30,283 bases of DNA from the NCBI GenBank assembly GCA_963820955.1, contig CAWGCA010000005.1:1-30283 (forward strand), read 5' to 3'. This DNA is from CAWGCA01 sp963820955. GTDB lineage: Bacteria; Pseudomonadota; Gammaproteobacteria; Chromatiales; Chromatiaceae. The notes beneath the pieces were generated by a model. It was not told the DNA's origin, searched no databases, and saw only the letters and a program-made list of their open reading frames with translations. The position numbers and the translations under genes were made by a program. Below are positions 16,364 to 24,772 of the stretch, piece by piece (the stretch's first letter is position 1; each line of letters starts with the position of its first letter).

Positions 16364-16693
16364 ATGACCGTAGAAGTCCGTGCAACAACTAACAATACCA
16401 GCCAGAAAGCTGGCAGCAGCAGTAAACCAAGCTCGACCAAAGCTCCTCAGAGCTCCGCTCGAACGCCGACAAAATCAACAACCGGGGACGACACGGTCAG
16501 TCTGACCAGTTCCGCCACCCAGTTACAGGCGCTTTCCGCTCAGGTCTCGGAACTACCAGTTGTGGATGCCCAGCTGGTGTCGGATGTGCAAGTCTCTTTG
16601 GCGGCAGGAACCTTCCAGGTGGCGCCGGTCGAGGTGGCCGACAACTTGATAGCTCAGGAAAAAGAGCTCGCCCTACTTCAGGTAAAGGAATAG
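16364..16693 (+). CDS. flgM: Anti-sigma-28 factor FlgM
   Basis: A 109-residue FlgM, which binds and inhibits FliA until it is exported through the finished hook-basal body. The N-terminal half is disordered and rich in Ser, Thr, Lys and Pro. The C-terminal half has the family pattern DDTVSLTSSATQLQALSAQV followed by VDAQLVSDVQVSLAAGTFQV and VADNLIAQEKEL (about residues 42-105), which forms the FliA-binding helices. The length is close to the usual 90-110. It is followed 3 bases later by flgN. Confidence 0.92.
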   Translation: MTVEVRATTNNTSQKAGSSSKPSSTKAPQSSARTPTKSTTGDDTVSLTSSATQLQALSAQVSELPVVDAQLVSDVQVSLAAGTFQVAPVEVADNLIAQEKELALLQVKE

Positions 16694-16696
16694 ATC

Positions 16697-17182
16697 GTGG
16701 ATTTGGAAAGCAAACAACAGCAAATTTTCTGTCAATTCCTGCAGCAGGAACTGGAAACTGGACGGGAATTGCTGCAGATCATCGAACAGGAGCATGAGTT
16801 TCTGATTCAGGGTGACCCGGAAGAGATTGAAGCGGTCAGCAACAAAAAGCGACAACAGGTGCTGGAACTGCAGCGACAAGTGGCGCAGCGTGATCAATTT
16901 TTAGCGCAACATGCATTGCCTGCAGGAAAAGAGGGAACGGAAAGCCTGCTGCAAAATATACCGTCGAACTGTCCCGCCCCTAAATACTGGAGGGAATTAC
17001 AGGCAGTGGCGGCGATGCTGCAGAAACGAAATGAGATCACCGGAGGTATCCTTGCTCTGGGGCAACGCCACATCCGGCAGGCGCTCGAGATTCTTACCGG
17101 CCAGATGGGGGCCAGTCTCACCTACGGACCGGAAGGTGCCCATAGACCGGGGTGTAATTCACAATCGCTGGTAAAGGCCTGA
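16697..17182 (+). CDS. flgN: Flagellar export chaperone FlgN
   Basis: A 161-residue, mostly alpha-helical protein of the FlgN family, the cytoplasmic export chaperone for FlgK and FlgL (both encoded in this window). Long Gln/Glu-rich helices (LLQIIEQEHEFLIQGDPEEI followed by EAVSNKKRQQVLELQRQVAQ, about residues 27-70) and a C-terminal LQKRNEITGGILALGQRHIR match the family pattern. The start is a GTG, 3 bases past the flgM stop. The flgM-flgN pairing is conserved, which supports the call. Confidence 0.88.
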   Translation: MDLESKQQQIFCQFLQQELETGRELLQIIEQEHEFLIQGDPEEIEAVSNKKRQQVLELQRQVAQRDQFLAQHALPAGKEGTESLLQNIPSNCPAPKYWRELQAVAAMLQKRNEITGGILALGQRHIRQALEILTGQMGASLTYGPEGAHRPGCNSQSLVKA

Positions 17183-17224
17183 TAGACCCCCTTGCATTGC
17201 CCAATCGGTCCAGATTGATCTTAG

Positions 17225-17983
17225 ATGTTCAAGGAACTACAACAAGCGATAAGGGGTGAACCGCTCCCGGCACCCGCAGATACCGACCAGTATCTGGAAG
17301 AGCGGAAACAAATAGTAGGGCTCCTGATTCAGGCCTACAAGGCCCATGTTCTACTCAATGTGAGTTTTCCAGCCAAGAAGTCCCACTTCAGCACTGCTCT
17401 ACTGGGAATCTATGACGAACACGGATTCCTCGTTCTGGATGAACTCACCCCAAAGTCGGGGCACGACCTGCTCTTGAAACTGAAACGAATGCACCTGACC
17501 GGCCGACTGCAGGGTGTGGATCTCGCTTTCTCTTCTAACCTGATAGAGACAAGGGAGAAAGGCGGTGTCGCTTTTTATAAGGTCGAACTACCGGAAAGGA
17601 TCCGTTATCTGCAGAGGAGGCAAGATTTCCGGGTCAATTCACGCAGCACCCGTATCTCCTTCCATGCCCTGAGAGGCAAAGGCACGAAACAAATGATAAG
17701 GGGTTACGTTCATGATCTGTCGCGAAAGGGGGTGGGGGTAATCCTGGAGGATGACGTCGATCTGCAACAAGGTGAGGTACTTTCCAACTGCATCATCTCT
17801 ATACCCGGTGAGGGAGAAGCGCTGTTTTCCTTAGAGGTCCGTTTCAATTCGAGCGGCAACCGGCGACAGTTAACCCGCGTGGGTGGATGCTTCAAGGAAA
17901 TCGACTCGCGATCACTGCAAAAAATACACAATACCCTCAACGAGATGGAGCGAGTCCAGGCCCGCCGGCTACACGCGAGCTAA
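17225..17983 (+). CDS. flgZ: PilZ-domain c-di-GMP receptor, YcgR/FlgZ-like flagellar brake
   Basis: A 252-residue protein with a YcgR-type N-terminal beta domain (about residues 25-120: FSTALLGIYDEHGFLVLDEL) and a C-terminal PilZ domain (about 125-240). The c-di-GMP binding signature is present: the RxxxR motif in YLQRRQDFRV and the D/NxSxxG motif in HDLSRKGVGV. Binding of c-di-GMP lets such proteins interact with the flagellar motor and slow swimming. The position after flgM-flgN is the FlgZ position of pseudomonads. It ends convergently with the next gene, and the two coding ends overlap by 15 bases. No clear ribosome site or own promoter was seen. Confidence 0.9.
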   Translation: MFKELQQAIRGEPLPAPADTDQYLEERKQIVGLLIQAYKAHVLLNVSFPAKKSHFSTALLGIYDEHGFLVLDELTPKSGHDLLLKLKRMHLTGRLQGVDLAFSSNLIETREKGGVAFYKVELPERIRYLQRRQDFRVNSRSTRISFHALRGKGTKQMIRGYVHDLSRKGVGVILEDDVDLQQGEVLSNCIISIPGEGEALFSLEVRFNSSGNRRQLTRVGGCFKEIDSRSLQKIHNTLNEMERVQARRLHAS

Positions 17984-18589
17984 CGCAGCATATCGTTCCA
18001 GGTCCTCTGGCCGGTCCAAATCCCACAAAAGTTCCAGCTCCCGCCAGCTCCAACCCAGTATTTTCAATCGCCGTCGCGTCAGATCCAGTACCCGCTCCCC
18101 GCCCCAGGGAATCTGCTGGAACAGCGCCCGATCAACCCGCTTCAACCCCAGCAACACATAACCACCATCCTCGGCCGGACCCAGCACCGCATCCTCACCC
18201 TGCTGCAACCACTTGAGTGTCTGGGTCAGATGGAGAGGTTCCAGTAGCGGGCAGTCACCGCCAATCAATGTAACTGAATCTGCTTCGGCCAAGGCCTTAC
18301 GTGCGGCGTATTCCATCCTTGCACCCAGGTCATCCCCGACCTGCACCTCCAATTTGACTCCGAAATCTATGGCCAGTCGCTGAAAAACCGGATGGTCCGT
18401 ATCCGGTGTACAACAGCAGTGGAGTGGAGAAATACCGGCAGCAGACAACCGCTTTACGGTCGATTCCAGGAGTTCCCCATAAAATTCCGCTGCCCGGGCG
18501 GCACCCAGCGCAGGAATCAGTCGGGTCTTGGCCCTTCCCGGCTCAGGTGCCTTGGCAAATATCAGGATTCGGTCATTGGTGAATTGCAA
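17969..18589 (-). CDS. TIGR04282-type (DUF2064) glycosyltransferase, arsenosugar-associated
   Basis: A 206-residue protein of the DUF2064 / TIGR04282 glycosyltransferase family, nucleotide-diphospho-sugar transferase fold. ILIFAKAPEPGRAKTRLIPA (residues 8-27), VGDDLGARM, VTLIGGDCPLLEPLHL (the DxD-like metal/nucleotide site region) and LGPAEDGGYVLLGL are the conserved blocks. The ATG lies inside the end of the upstream glycosyltransferase gene (28-base overlap), so they are probably co-translated. The association with ArsS-type radical SAM enzymes is known for this family; the exact sugar reaction is not established. Confidence 0.88.
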   Translation of the reverse strand: MQFTNDRILIFAKAPEPGRAKTRLIPALGAARAAEFYGELLESTVKRLSAAGISPLHCCCTPDTDHPVFQRLAIDFGVKLEVQVGDDLGARMEYAARKALAEADSVTLIGGDCPLLEPLHLTQTLKWLQQGEDAVLGPAEDGGYVLLGLKRVDRALFQQIPWGGERVLDLTRRRLKILGWSWRELELLWDLDRPEDLERYAALARV

Positions 18590-19275
18590 TTAAGGTACTC
18601 GCGGGCAAGATGGGCCGGATCAGCGCCAAGGGCGTAGGCAAATCTCAGGCGCCACATTAGCCAGATCGTATTCAGAATACCATGACGCTCCCAGCGACGA
18701 CTGGATGCTCCCAAACGAAGCGGCAGACAGCAGGGAGGTGTAAGCCGCTTAAGGAGTCGGCTGATCTCGATATCCTCCATTAAGGGGATCTCAGGGAATC
18801 CGCCGACGGCCAGAAAGGCTTCACGGCGCACGAAGATTCCCTGATCCCCGGTGGCAATCCCGGTCAGCCTCGAACGCCAGTTCATCATAGACTCTACCAC
18901 GCGCAAAAGGCGCCGCCGCCCGGACAGGTCAACGTCGAAACGCCCCCAACAACGAAAATCCGACGCCAGCGCCGAAATGATGGCATCGACGGCACCAGCA
19001 GGAATCCGGTTGTCGGCGTGCAGGAACCAGAAAATCCTGCCTGCGGCAAATTCGGCACCGGAATTCATTTGCCTGGCTCTACCGCAAGGCGAGTGAATCA
19101 GCCGGTCCACCAGCGGTTGCGCCAATAGCAGCGTATCATCCGTGCTGCCTCCGTCTACCAAGATCACTTCATGCCCGCGGAGACGCAACGGCTGCAAAGC
19201 ATCGAGCAGATCCCGGATCACGCCACCCTCATTGACGCAGGGAATGATGACGGACAGCTGCACCTTTTTCCGCAT
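18562..19275 (-). CDS. TIGR04283-type family 2 glycosyltransferase, arsenosugar-associated
   Basis: A 237-residue GT-A fold glycosyltransferase. LSVIIPCVNEGGVIRDLLDA (N-terminus), EVILVDGGSTDDTL, GRARQMNSGAEFAAGRIFWF followed by LHADNR (the DxD-type motif HAD) and GDQGIFVRREAFLAVGGFPE followed by IPLMEDIEISRLLKR match the TIGR04283 family. The frame is open 8 codons upstream, but ATG 19275 is preferred because it overlaps the arsS stop as TAATG, implying coupling. The substrate is inferred only from its neighbours. Confidence 0.88.
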   Translation of the reverse strand: MRKKVQLSVIIPCVNEGGVIRDLLDALQPLRLRGHEVILVDGGSTDDTLLLAQPLVDRLIHSPCGRARQMNSGAEFAAGRIFWFLHADNRIPAGAVDAIISALASDFRCWGRFDVDLSGRRRLLRVVESMMNWRSRLTGIATGDQGIFVRREAFLAVGGFPEIPLMEDIEISRLLKRLTPPCCLPLRLGASSRRWERHGILNTIWLMWRLRFAYALGADPAHLAREYLNCNSPMTES

Positions 19276-20258
19276 TAGTCTGACAACGCCCCACCGCAAC
19301 TGCTGCCCTGGCCTGCGGTGCAGCCATAGCAGTGCTCGGCGATACGTATTGGTGCGTCTTCGAGTTCGGCTCGCATCAATTCCGATAGATGGGTCCTTGC
19401 GCTGGCGTCGCCGTTGTGTGCCAGCGGCATATCCAGCATCTGATTGAAATCACAATCGTAGACATAACCCCGCCAGTCGACACTCAGCAGATTGCGGCAC
19501 ATGACCGTTTCCAGGTTATCTTTGCAGTACGAATCCCTGAGGAGTTGCATATATTGATCAAACTCCCCATTCGACTGCAGCATACTCCCGAATCTTTTGA
19601 TCGGCATGTTGGTGATGGTAAAGAGGTTATTGAAACTTATACCATACTCGTCCCACAGCCTTTTTCTGTAGTCATGTTCCAGCCCGCCCTGGGCTGGCGG
19701 CAGACTGGCCCCTTGCGGATTGAATACCAGGTTCAGCAACAGACTACTCCCTTTCCTGCCGTAACCCAGATCATTAAGCTGCTTCAATCCCTGCAGGCTG
19801 GTCGAGAAAACCCCTTTTCCGCGCTGTTTATCCACATTTTCCTCGAGGTAACAAGGTAGTGAGGCAACGACCTCCACTTCCTGGGCCGCGAGGAACCTTG
19901 CCAGATCCGCCTGCCCTGGCTCTTCCAGCACCGTCAGGTTACATCGATCTATTACCTTCACGCCCATCTTGCGCGCCTGCCGGACCAGATAACGAAAATG
20001 TGGGTTGAGTTCCGGGGCACCACCTGTGAGATCCAGCGCTGACACCCCTTTCGCTTCGACAAACGCCAACACCTGGTCAACCGTATCCAGGTCCATCAGT
20101 TCCTTCCGCTTCGGGCCGGCATTCACGTGGCAATGCGAACAGGTCTGGTTGCATAGATACCCCAGGTTGACCTGAAGGGACTCCAGGCGCCTACGCCTGA
20201 TCGGCGGAAAACTCGTTGGCAGTAAAAGATGGCTAGTATCCAGCATGCTTTGTCTCAT
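19275..20258 (-). CDS. arsS: Arsenosugar biosynthesis radical SAM protein ArsS
   Basis: A 327-residue radical SAM enzyme. The cluster motif CNQTCSHCHVNAGPKR (about residues 36-51, CxxxCxxC) binds the 4Fe-4S cluster, and LDLTGGAPELNPHFR is the SAM-binding GGAPE motif. The C-terminal part has extra Cys residues (DSYCKDNLETVMCRNLLSVD, YVYDCDFNQM, HCYGCTAGQGSSCGG), typical of the ArsS C-terminal (DUF3641) domain with an auxiliary cluster. ArsS adds the deoxyadenosyl group to dimethylarsenite on the way to arsenosugars. The first ATG (20258) is used; a second at 20246 is possible. No arsM methyltransferase lies in the window. Confidence 0.92.
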   Translation of the reverse strand: MRQSMLDTSHLLLPTSFPPIRRRRLESLQVNLGYLCNQTCSHCHVNAGPKRKELMDLDTVDQVLAFVEAKGVSALDLTGGAPELNPHFRYLVRQARKMGVKVIDRCNLTVLEEPGQADLARFLAAQEVEVVASLPCYLEENVDKQRGKGVFSTSLQGLKQLNDLGYGRKGSSLLLNLVFNPQGASLPPAQGGLEHDYRKRLWDEYGISFNNLFTITNMPIKRFGSMLQSNGEFDQYMQLLRDSYCKDNLETVMCRNLLSVDWRGYVYDCDFNQMLDMPLAHNGDASARTHLSELMRAELEDAPIRIAEHCYGCTAGQGSSCGGALSD

Positions 20259-20350
20259 CCTCTCGATTTTAGGTGTTATGTTATGCGGCTACCGACAACA
20301 CGGCAAGGTTGCCAGCAAACCGCAATAGAATGGTAGAATGGGGTTTCGTC

Positions 20351-20426
<76 letters not shown>

Positions 20427-20439
20427 ATCCCCCTCCTCC

Positions 20440-20516
20440 GCCCTCGTAGCTCAGCAGGATAGAGCACGCGCCTCCTAAGCGCGGGGTCACAGGTTCGAAT
20501 CCTGTCGAGGGCGCCA
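20440..20516 (+). tRNA. tRNA-Arg (anticodon CCT)
   Basis: A 77-base cloverleaf with encoded CCA, 13 bases after tRNA-Ala. Acceptor GCCCTCG pairs with CGAGGGC. Anticodon stem CGCGC/GCGCG holds loop CTCCTAA (anticodon CCT, reads AGG). T arm CAGG-TTCGAAT-CCTG is intact. Confidence 0.96.
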
Positions 20517-20570
20517 TCTGTTCGGTGTACTATTCTCCAGACCTGAGAAATCCAATTTTTGTTTCATCCT

Positions 20571-21077
20571 ATGCGGGTTAAAGGCTGGTTGATCTGCCTG
20601 TTACTTATCTTCAGTCTACCGGGAGATGGGACGGAATCCCTGTCCGGCCGACCACTGCGGGTGCTCAGCGGTGATCGGCTGGTACTGCTCGGAAACGACG
20701 GTAGCCAATATCGGATTCGATTAAAGGGTATAAGCGCAGATCCTCCCAATGAGTACTGGGGTGCTGCCGCAAAAAGGTATCTCACCACCCTGGTGATGGG
20801 ACGGTTCTTAACGGTGCAATATCAGAGCCAGGGGTCCGATGGCGATCTTCTGGCAAAGCTGCTGCATGGTGGGGCCGATATGAACCGCAGACTGATCCAG
20901 GCAGGCCTGGCGCGGCACAACCCCGCCGGACAGACGTCAGTAGAGAGGATCAGCTACGCGGCGGCGGAACAGGAGGCACGAAGATCCCGGCAAGGAGTCT
21001 GGAGCAGGGCAAACAGCGAGGTGGAAAAGCGAGGCAGGTCGATGCCCGGAGGGCCGTTGTTTCGAAGTCCCAACTAG
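20571..21077 (+). CDS. Secreted SNase-like (thermonuclease-fold) protein
   Basis: A 168-residue protein with a signal peptide (MRVKGWLICLLLIFSLPGDG) and an SNase-like OB fold at about residues 25-145: RPLRVLSGDRLVLLGNDGSQ, YRIRLKGISADPPNEYWGAA followed by AKRYLTTLVMGRFLTVQYQ, DMNRRLIQAGLARHN, and YAAAEQEARRSRQGVW at the end. The Arg of RIRL and the Glu of PNEYWG match catalytic positions. The usual YGR block that supplies the second catalytic Arg reads SDGDLLAKLL here, so nuclease activity is doubtful. The ATG has no clear ribosome site; an in-frame TTG at 20559 is an alternative. It stands alone between tRNAs and a convergent small gene. Confidence 0.8.
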   Translation: MRVKGWLICLLLIFSLPGDGTESLSGRPLRVLSGDRLVLLGNDGSQYRIRLKGISADPPNEYWGAAAKRYLTTLVMGRFLTVQYQSQGSDGDLLAKLLHGGADMNRRLIQAGLARHNPAGQTSVERISYAAAEQEARRSRQGVWSRANSEVEKRGRSMPGGPLFRSPN

Positions 21078-21092
21078 GGCCTGAACAAGGCC

Positions 21093-21350
21093 CTACGAAG
21101 AATTCTGTTCCAGCCACTCCTCTCTGACCTCTACCCCTCCCCCCGCACTTACCCCACCCTGGCAACCCCGAAGACGCAGCAACATACCAGACAACACTTG
21201 CCCCAGTTCGAGGTAAGCTTTTATCTGGGCCACCTGGTGATAGCTGTCGGGTTGACCATCAAGCAATGCCAAGCGTGCATCGAAATAGGCGACATCTGCC
21301 TCGAGCGTGCTGATGTTCAATCTGGCCCAACCGTTGTTCTCTTTTTTCAC
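21093..21350 (-). CDS. Small hypothetical protein
   Basis: An 85-residue protein that I do not recognise. It has two amphipathic helical stretches (LNISTLEADVAYFDARLALL and YHQVAQIKAYLELGQVLSGM followed by LLRLRG) and a Gly-rich, polar C-terminus. A GTG start with a GAGG ribosome site 4-5 bases upstream supports real translation. It is convergent with the nuclease-like gene (stops 15 bases apart) and divergent from sucA. No membrane segment or signal peptide is seen. Confidence 0.55.
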   Translation of the reverse strand: MKKENNGWARLNISTLEADVAYFDARLALLDGQPDSYHQVAQIKAYLELGQVLSGMLLRLRGCQGGVSAGGGVEVREEWLEQNSS

Positions 21351-21607
21351 CCTGCCTCGTCTATCCTGCGATTACGGCGCACCACTCATGAGTGATTTCA
21401 AATCCCAAACGGACCAGGGGATGCTGTCCATCCCACGGATGGTGATATCCCCCCCATTACATTCACCTCGACTATATCTCCGGATCCGATACTCAATTTT
21501 TTTAGGACAATCGTATTAATATACAATTACTCTTTAAAAAACTGCACCCTATGCTACCATCATACGAATAACAATCGCTTCTTCAATTATTTAGATAATC
21601 ATCCAAA

Positions 21608-23251
21608 ATGAGTGCATTTCTAGATCGACTAAGAACCACTTCAGCACTCTCCGGTGGAAATGCAGCATTCATCGAAGACCTTTACGAGCGCTATCTGCAG
21701 GACCCCAGCAGCATTAGTGACACATGGCGAAAACGCTTTGACGCCATGCTGCTGGAATCCGCTAACGAAACACCGGACATCGCCCATGGCCCGGTGATAA
21801 CCAACTTCGCCCGACTCGCTCGTGAAAAGCGGCCCGGCAACCAGTTCGAAATCGAATGCATGTCCCCGAACGCGGCGGAGAAACAGGGTGCCGTCCTGCG
21901 ACTGATTAACGCCTGGCGAGTCCGTGGCCATCAGAACGCTACCCTTGATCCCATGTCTCTGCGGGATATGGTCCCAGTCCCGGACCTGGATCCGGCCTAT
22001 CACCGGCTGGTCGAAGCCGATATGGATCGGGTTTTCAACACCGGTTCCCTGTTTGCCCCGGACCGCATGCCTCTGCGTGAAATCATCGGCCTTATAAAAG
22101 AGGTCTACGGCGGCAATGTTGGTTCTGAATACATGCACATCACTGATACCCGGCAAAAGCGCTGGATTCAGAAACGGGTGGAAGGCTACCGGGCGAAACC
22201 GGAGCTAACCGATAACGACCGACGCTGGCTTCTTACCCTGCTGACAGCTGCCGAAGGCCTGGAAAAATACCTCCATACCCGTTATGTCGGCCAGAAGCGC
22301 TTTTCCCTTGAGGGAGGAGAGTCGCTCATCCCTGTACTCGACGAACTGATACAGCGCGGCGGTGCCAGCGATGTCAGAGAGGTTGTCATCGGCATGGCCC
22401 ACCGCGGCCGTTTGAACGTGCTGACCAATATCCTGGGAAAGCCGCCTGCGGAGTTGTATGAGGAGTTCGAGGGACGAAAGGCCCCAGAGCGGTACAAGAG
22501 CTCCGGCGACGTCAAATACCACATGGGCTTTTCCACGGATATAGAAACCCCTGGTGGATTTACCCACATCGTATTGGGATTCAACCCCTCGCACCTGGAA
22601 ATCATCGATCCGGTAATCCAGGGCTCGGTGCGAGCCCGTCAGCAGCGCCGGCGAGACCGCAGCGGCAGTGAGGTGATGGCAATCCTGATCCACGGAGATT
22701 CAGCCTTCGCCGGACAGGGCGTGGTGATGGAGACCCTGCAGATGTCCCAGGCCCGGGGCTACGGCACGGGCGGCACCGTCCATATCGTGGTAAATAATCA
22801 GATCGGATTCACCACTTCACACCCGCTGGACACCCGGTCGACCGTCTACTGCACAGACGTCGGAAAGATGGTGCAGGCGCCCATCTTCCACGTTAACGGG
22901 GACGACCCCGAGGCCGTTATATTCGTTACCCGGCTGGCCCTGGATTTCCGCCAGCGCTTTCACAAGGACGTCATAATCGACCTGATCTGCTATCGCCGTC
23001 ACGGCCATAATGAGGCGGATGAACCGGCGGTAACACAGCCCCAGATGTACCAAAAGATCCGTCGGCTGCCGACCACGCGGAGTCTCTACGCAGAACGCCT
23101 GATCGCCAACGGCGTTGTCACTCCTGAGCAAGCCCTCGAATATGTGGAAGACTACCGCTCTTCCTTGGATCAAGGCTCGGTTGTGGCACGGCCTAAACTG
23201 GTCGATCTGAATTATCCCTATCACGTGAACTTCTCAGTTCACCGAATTTAG
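21608..23251 (+). pseudogene. sucA: 2-oxoglutarate dehydrogenase E1 (SucA), C-terminally truncated
   Basis: Full-length E1o is about 930-940 residues; this frame stops at 547. Present are the N-terminal E2-binding segment (FIEDLYERYLQDPSSISDTW), the E1 dehydrogenase domain (YLHTRYVGQKRFSLEGGESL, VVIGMAHRGRLNVL), the thiamine diphosphate region (IHGDSAFAGQGVVMETLQMS, FHVNGDDPEAV) and CYRRHGHNEADEPAVTQP. The transketolase-like pyrimidine-binding domain and C-terminal domain are absent, so the product cannot be active. Homology ends near NYPYHVNFS (about 23235). The following bases read as the tail of an unrelated protein, so this is a junction, not a point mutation. The ATG lacks a clear ribosome site. 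Deletion, inversion or misassembly would all fit. Confidence 0.9.
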
Positions 23252-23381
23252 TCAGGCCACAAGTGATCTCATCCGGCTCATCCAGGCGTGTATAGCTCCT
23301 ACACAGACAGATGAACCGATTCAGTCAAAGAAGTTACCAGAGGTAAAAAACTACGCTGAGGAGCTTATGGATATCGGATGA
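23238..23381 (+). pseudogene. C-terminal fragment of an unidentified protein fused behind sucA
   Basis: In the frame beginning at 23238 a 47-codon stretch reads FTEFSQATSDLIRLIQACIA and continues to PEVKNYAEELMDIG before a TGA. It has ordinary coding composition but no start codon with a ribosome site. It begins about where SucA homology ends, so it may be the 3' end of another gene brought here by a rearrangement. I do not recognise the family. It could also be chance. Confidence 0.35.
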
Positions 23382-23633
23382 ACAACATCGGTAAAAGTGA
23401 CCGGATCTATAAATCGAAATTTTGGTTGAACGTGATGAAATAGGCTAAAGATCCTTCTGGTTGCATTCGCATCTCATTTTCGGTAATTTTAAAATTATTT
23501 TCGAATAGGTAGCCCATTTATACTTTGGGCTTGGATTTGTTTCTGTATCGAATAACATTTTGAAGTGGACCCCAAGTCAAGGACAATGGTTCCCTGAAAT
23601 TAAGGTGTATTGTTTTTTGTTTTTGTTGCTTTC

Positions 23634-24521
23634 TCATGCCGCCATCCTGGTAATATCCTCACCCCAATACATCTCTGCAGGCGTTTTCCCTGATAGGGAT
23701 TGGTGGGGTCGTTCAAAATTGTAAAACTCAAAATATTCTTTCAATCCAGCGAGCAGTTTCGGTACAGTTTCAAACTCCTCAAGAAATATCTTTTCGTATT
23801 TCACAGAACGCCATAAACGCTCTATGAAAATGTTATCCATGCAACGGCCTTTACCATCCATACTGATCTTTATGCCCTTTTCTTTTAATGTGCCGGTGAA
23901 AGCATTACCCGTATATTGTGATCCCTGGTCGGTGTTAAATATTTCAGGCGTCTGATGATTTCGCAATGCACTCTTCAACGCATTAACGCAGAAATCATCA
24001 TTCATGGTTATTGATATCTCCCAAGACAACACATAGCGGCTTGCCCAGTCCATTATGGCTGTCAGATACACAAAGCCTCGAGGCATTCTGATATAAGTGA
24101 TATCAGAACACCACACTTGATCAGGCTCTGTGATTGACATCTTCTTCAGCAGATACGGATATATCCGATGACCCTTACGGCGCTTGCTGGTGTTTGGTTT
24201 TGGGGCCACTGACTCTATTCCCATCAGGCGCATTAATCGTTGAACCCGCTTGCGGTTTACACAAAAGCCTTCACGGATCAAGTAATCCCTCATCTTACGG
24301 CTTCCATAAAATGGGTGTCGTAAAAACTCCTCGTCAATGCGCCTCATGAGATCTAAATTCTCCACGCTTTCAAAACAGCTCCGAGGCCTGTAATAGGAAG
24401 ATCTGGGTAACTGCAACAGCTCACATTGTCGGCGGATGCTCAAACTCGAATCTTTGCCATCAACACAGGCGATCTTCTCGGGCACGCTCATCTTAGATAG
24501 CCGGTCTTTTTTTTTAACCAA
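23634..24521 (-). CDS. IS3-family transposase OrfB (DDE integrase domain)
   Basis: A 295-residue rve-type catalytic part of the transposase. The DDE triad is visible as D in DQVWCSDITYIRM, D in IFNTDQGSQYTGNAF and E in MDNIFIERLWRSVKYEKIFL. The N-terminal HTH_21 segment covers LQLPRSSYYRPR and RLMRLMGIESVAPKPNTSKR. The C-terminus FYNFERPHQSLSGKTPAEMY is typical. It is normally made as an OrfAB fusion by -1 frameshifting at an A9 run. As a separate product it would start at a TTG. It appears intact. Confidence 0.94.
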   Translation of the reverse strand: MVKKKDRLSKMSVPEKIACVDGKDSSLSIRRQCELLQLPRSSYYRPRSCFESVENLDLMRRIDEEFLRHPFYGSRKMRDYLIREGFCVNRKRVQRLMRLMGIESVAPKPNTSKRRKGHRIYPYLLKKMSITEPDQVWCSDITYIRMPRGFVYLTAIMDWASRYVLSWEISITMNDDFCVNALKSALRNHQTPEIFNTDQGSQYTGNAFTGTLKEKGIKISMDGKGRCMDNIFIERLWRSVKYEKIFLEEFETVPKLLAGLKEYFEFYNFERPHQSLSGKTPAEMYWGEDITRMAA

Positions 24522-24772
24522 TCAACCTCAATCTGTAATTGGCCAACTTTCTTATACAACCGATCACGCTCCATTTCACTCTTCTCAGCGGCGTTGTCTT
24601 TTCCACGGATAAAGGCAGCTGGAGCAGCATCAAGCAGTTGCCTCTTCCAGGTACTTATTTGATTTGCATGAACCCCATACTCGGATGCTAACTCGGCTAT
24701 CGTTTTCTGGCCTTTTATTGCATCCAAGGCAATTTGTGCTTTCAATTCTTTACTGTATCTCTTTCTGACCAT
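24488..24772 (-). CDS. IS3-family transposase OrfA (HTH DNA-binding)
   Basis: A 94-residue protein with a Tnp_1/HTH domain (RYSKELKAQIALDAIKGQKT then IAELASEYGVHANQISTWKR) followed by a leucine-zipper-like coiled coil (ERDRLYKKVGQLQIEVDWLK). It binds the element ends. The frame ends KKKTGYLR and overlaps orfB. Within the overlap the mRNA reads TTAAAAAAAAAGAC, which contains the A_AAA_AAG slippery heptamer in the correct phase for -1 slippage into orfB. Confidence 0.93.
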   Translation of the reverse strand: MVRKRYSKELKAQIALDAIKGQKTIAELASEYGVHANQISTWKRQLLDAAPAAFIRGKDNAAEKSEMERDRLYKKVGQLQIEVDWLKKKTGYLR

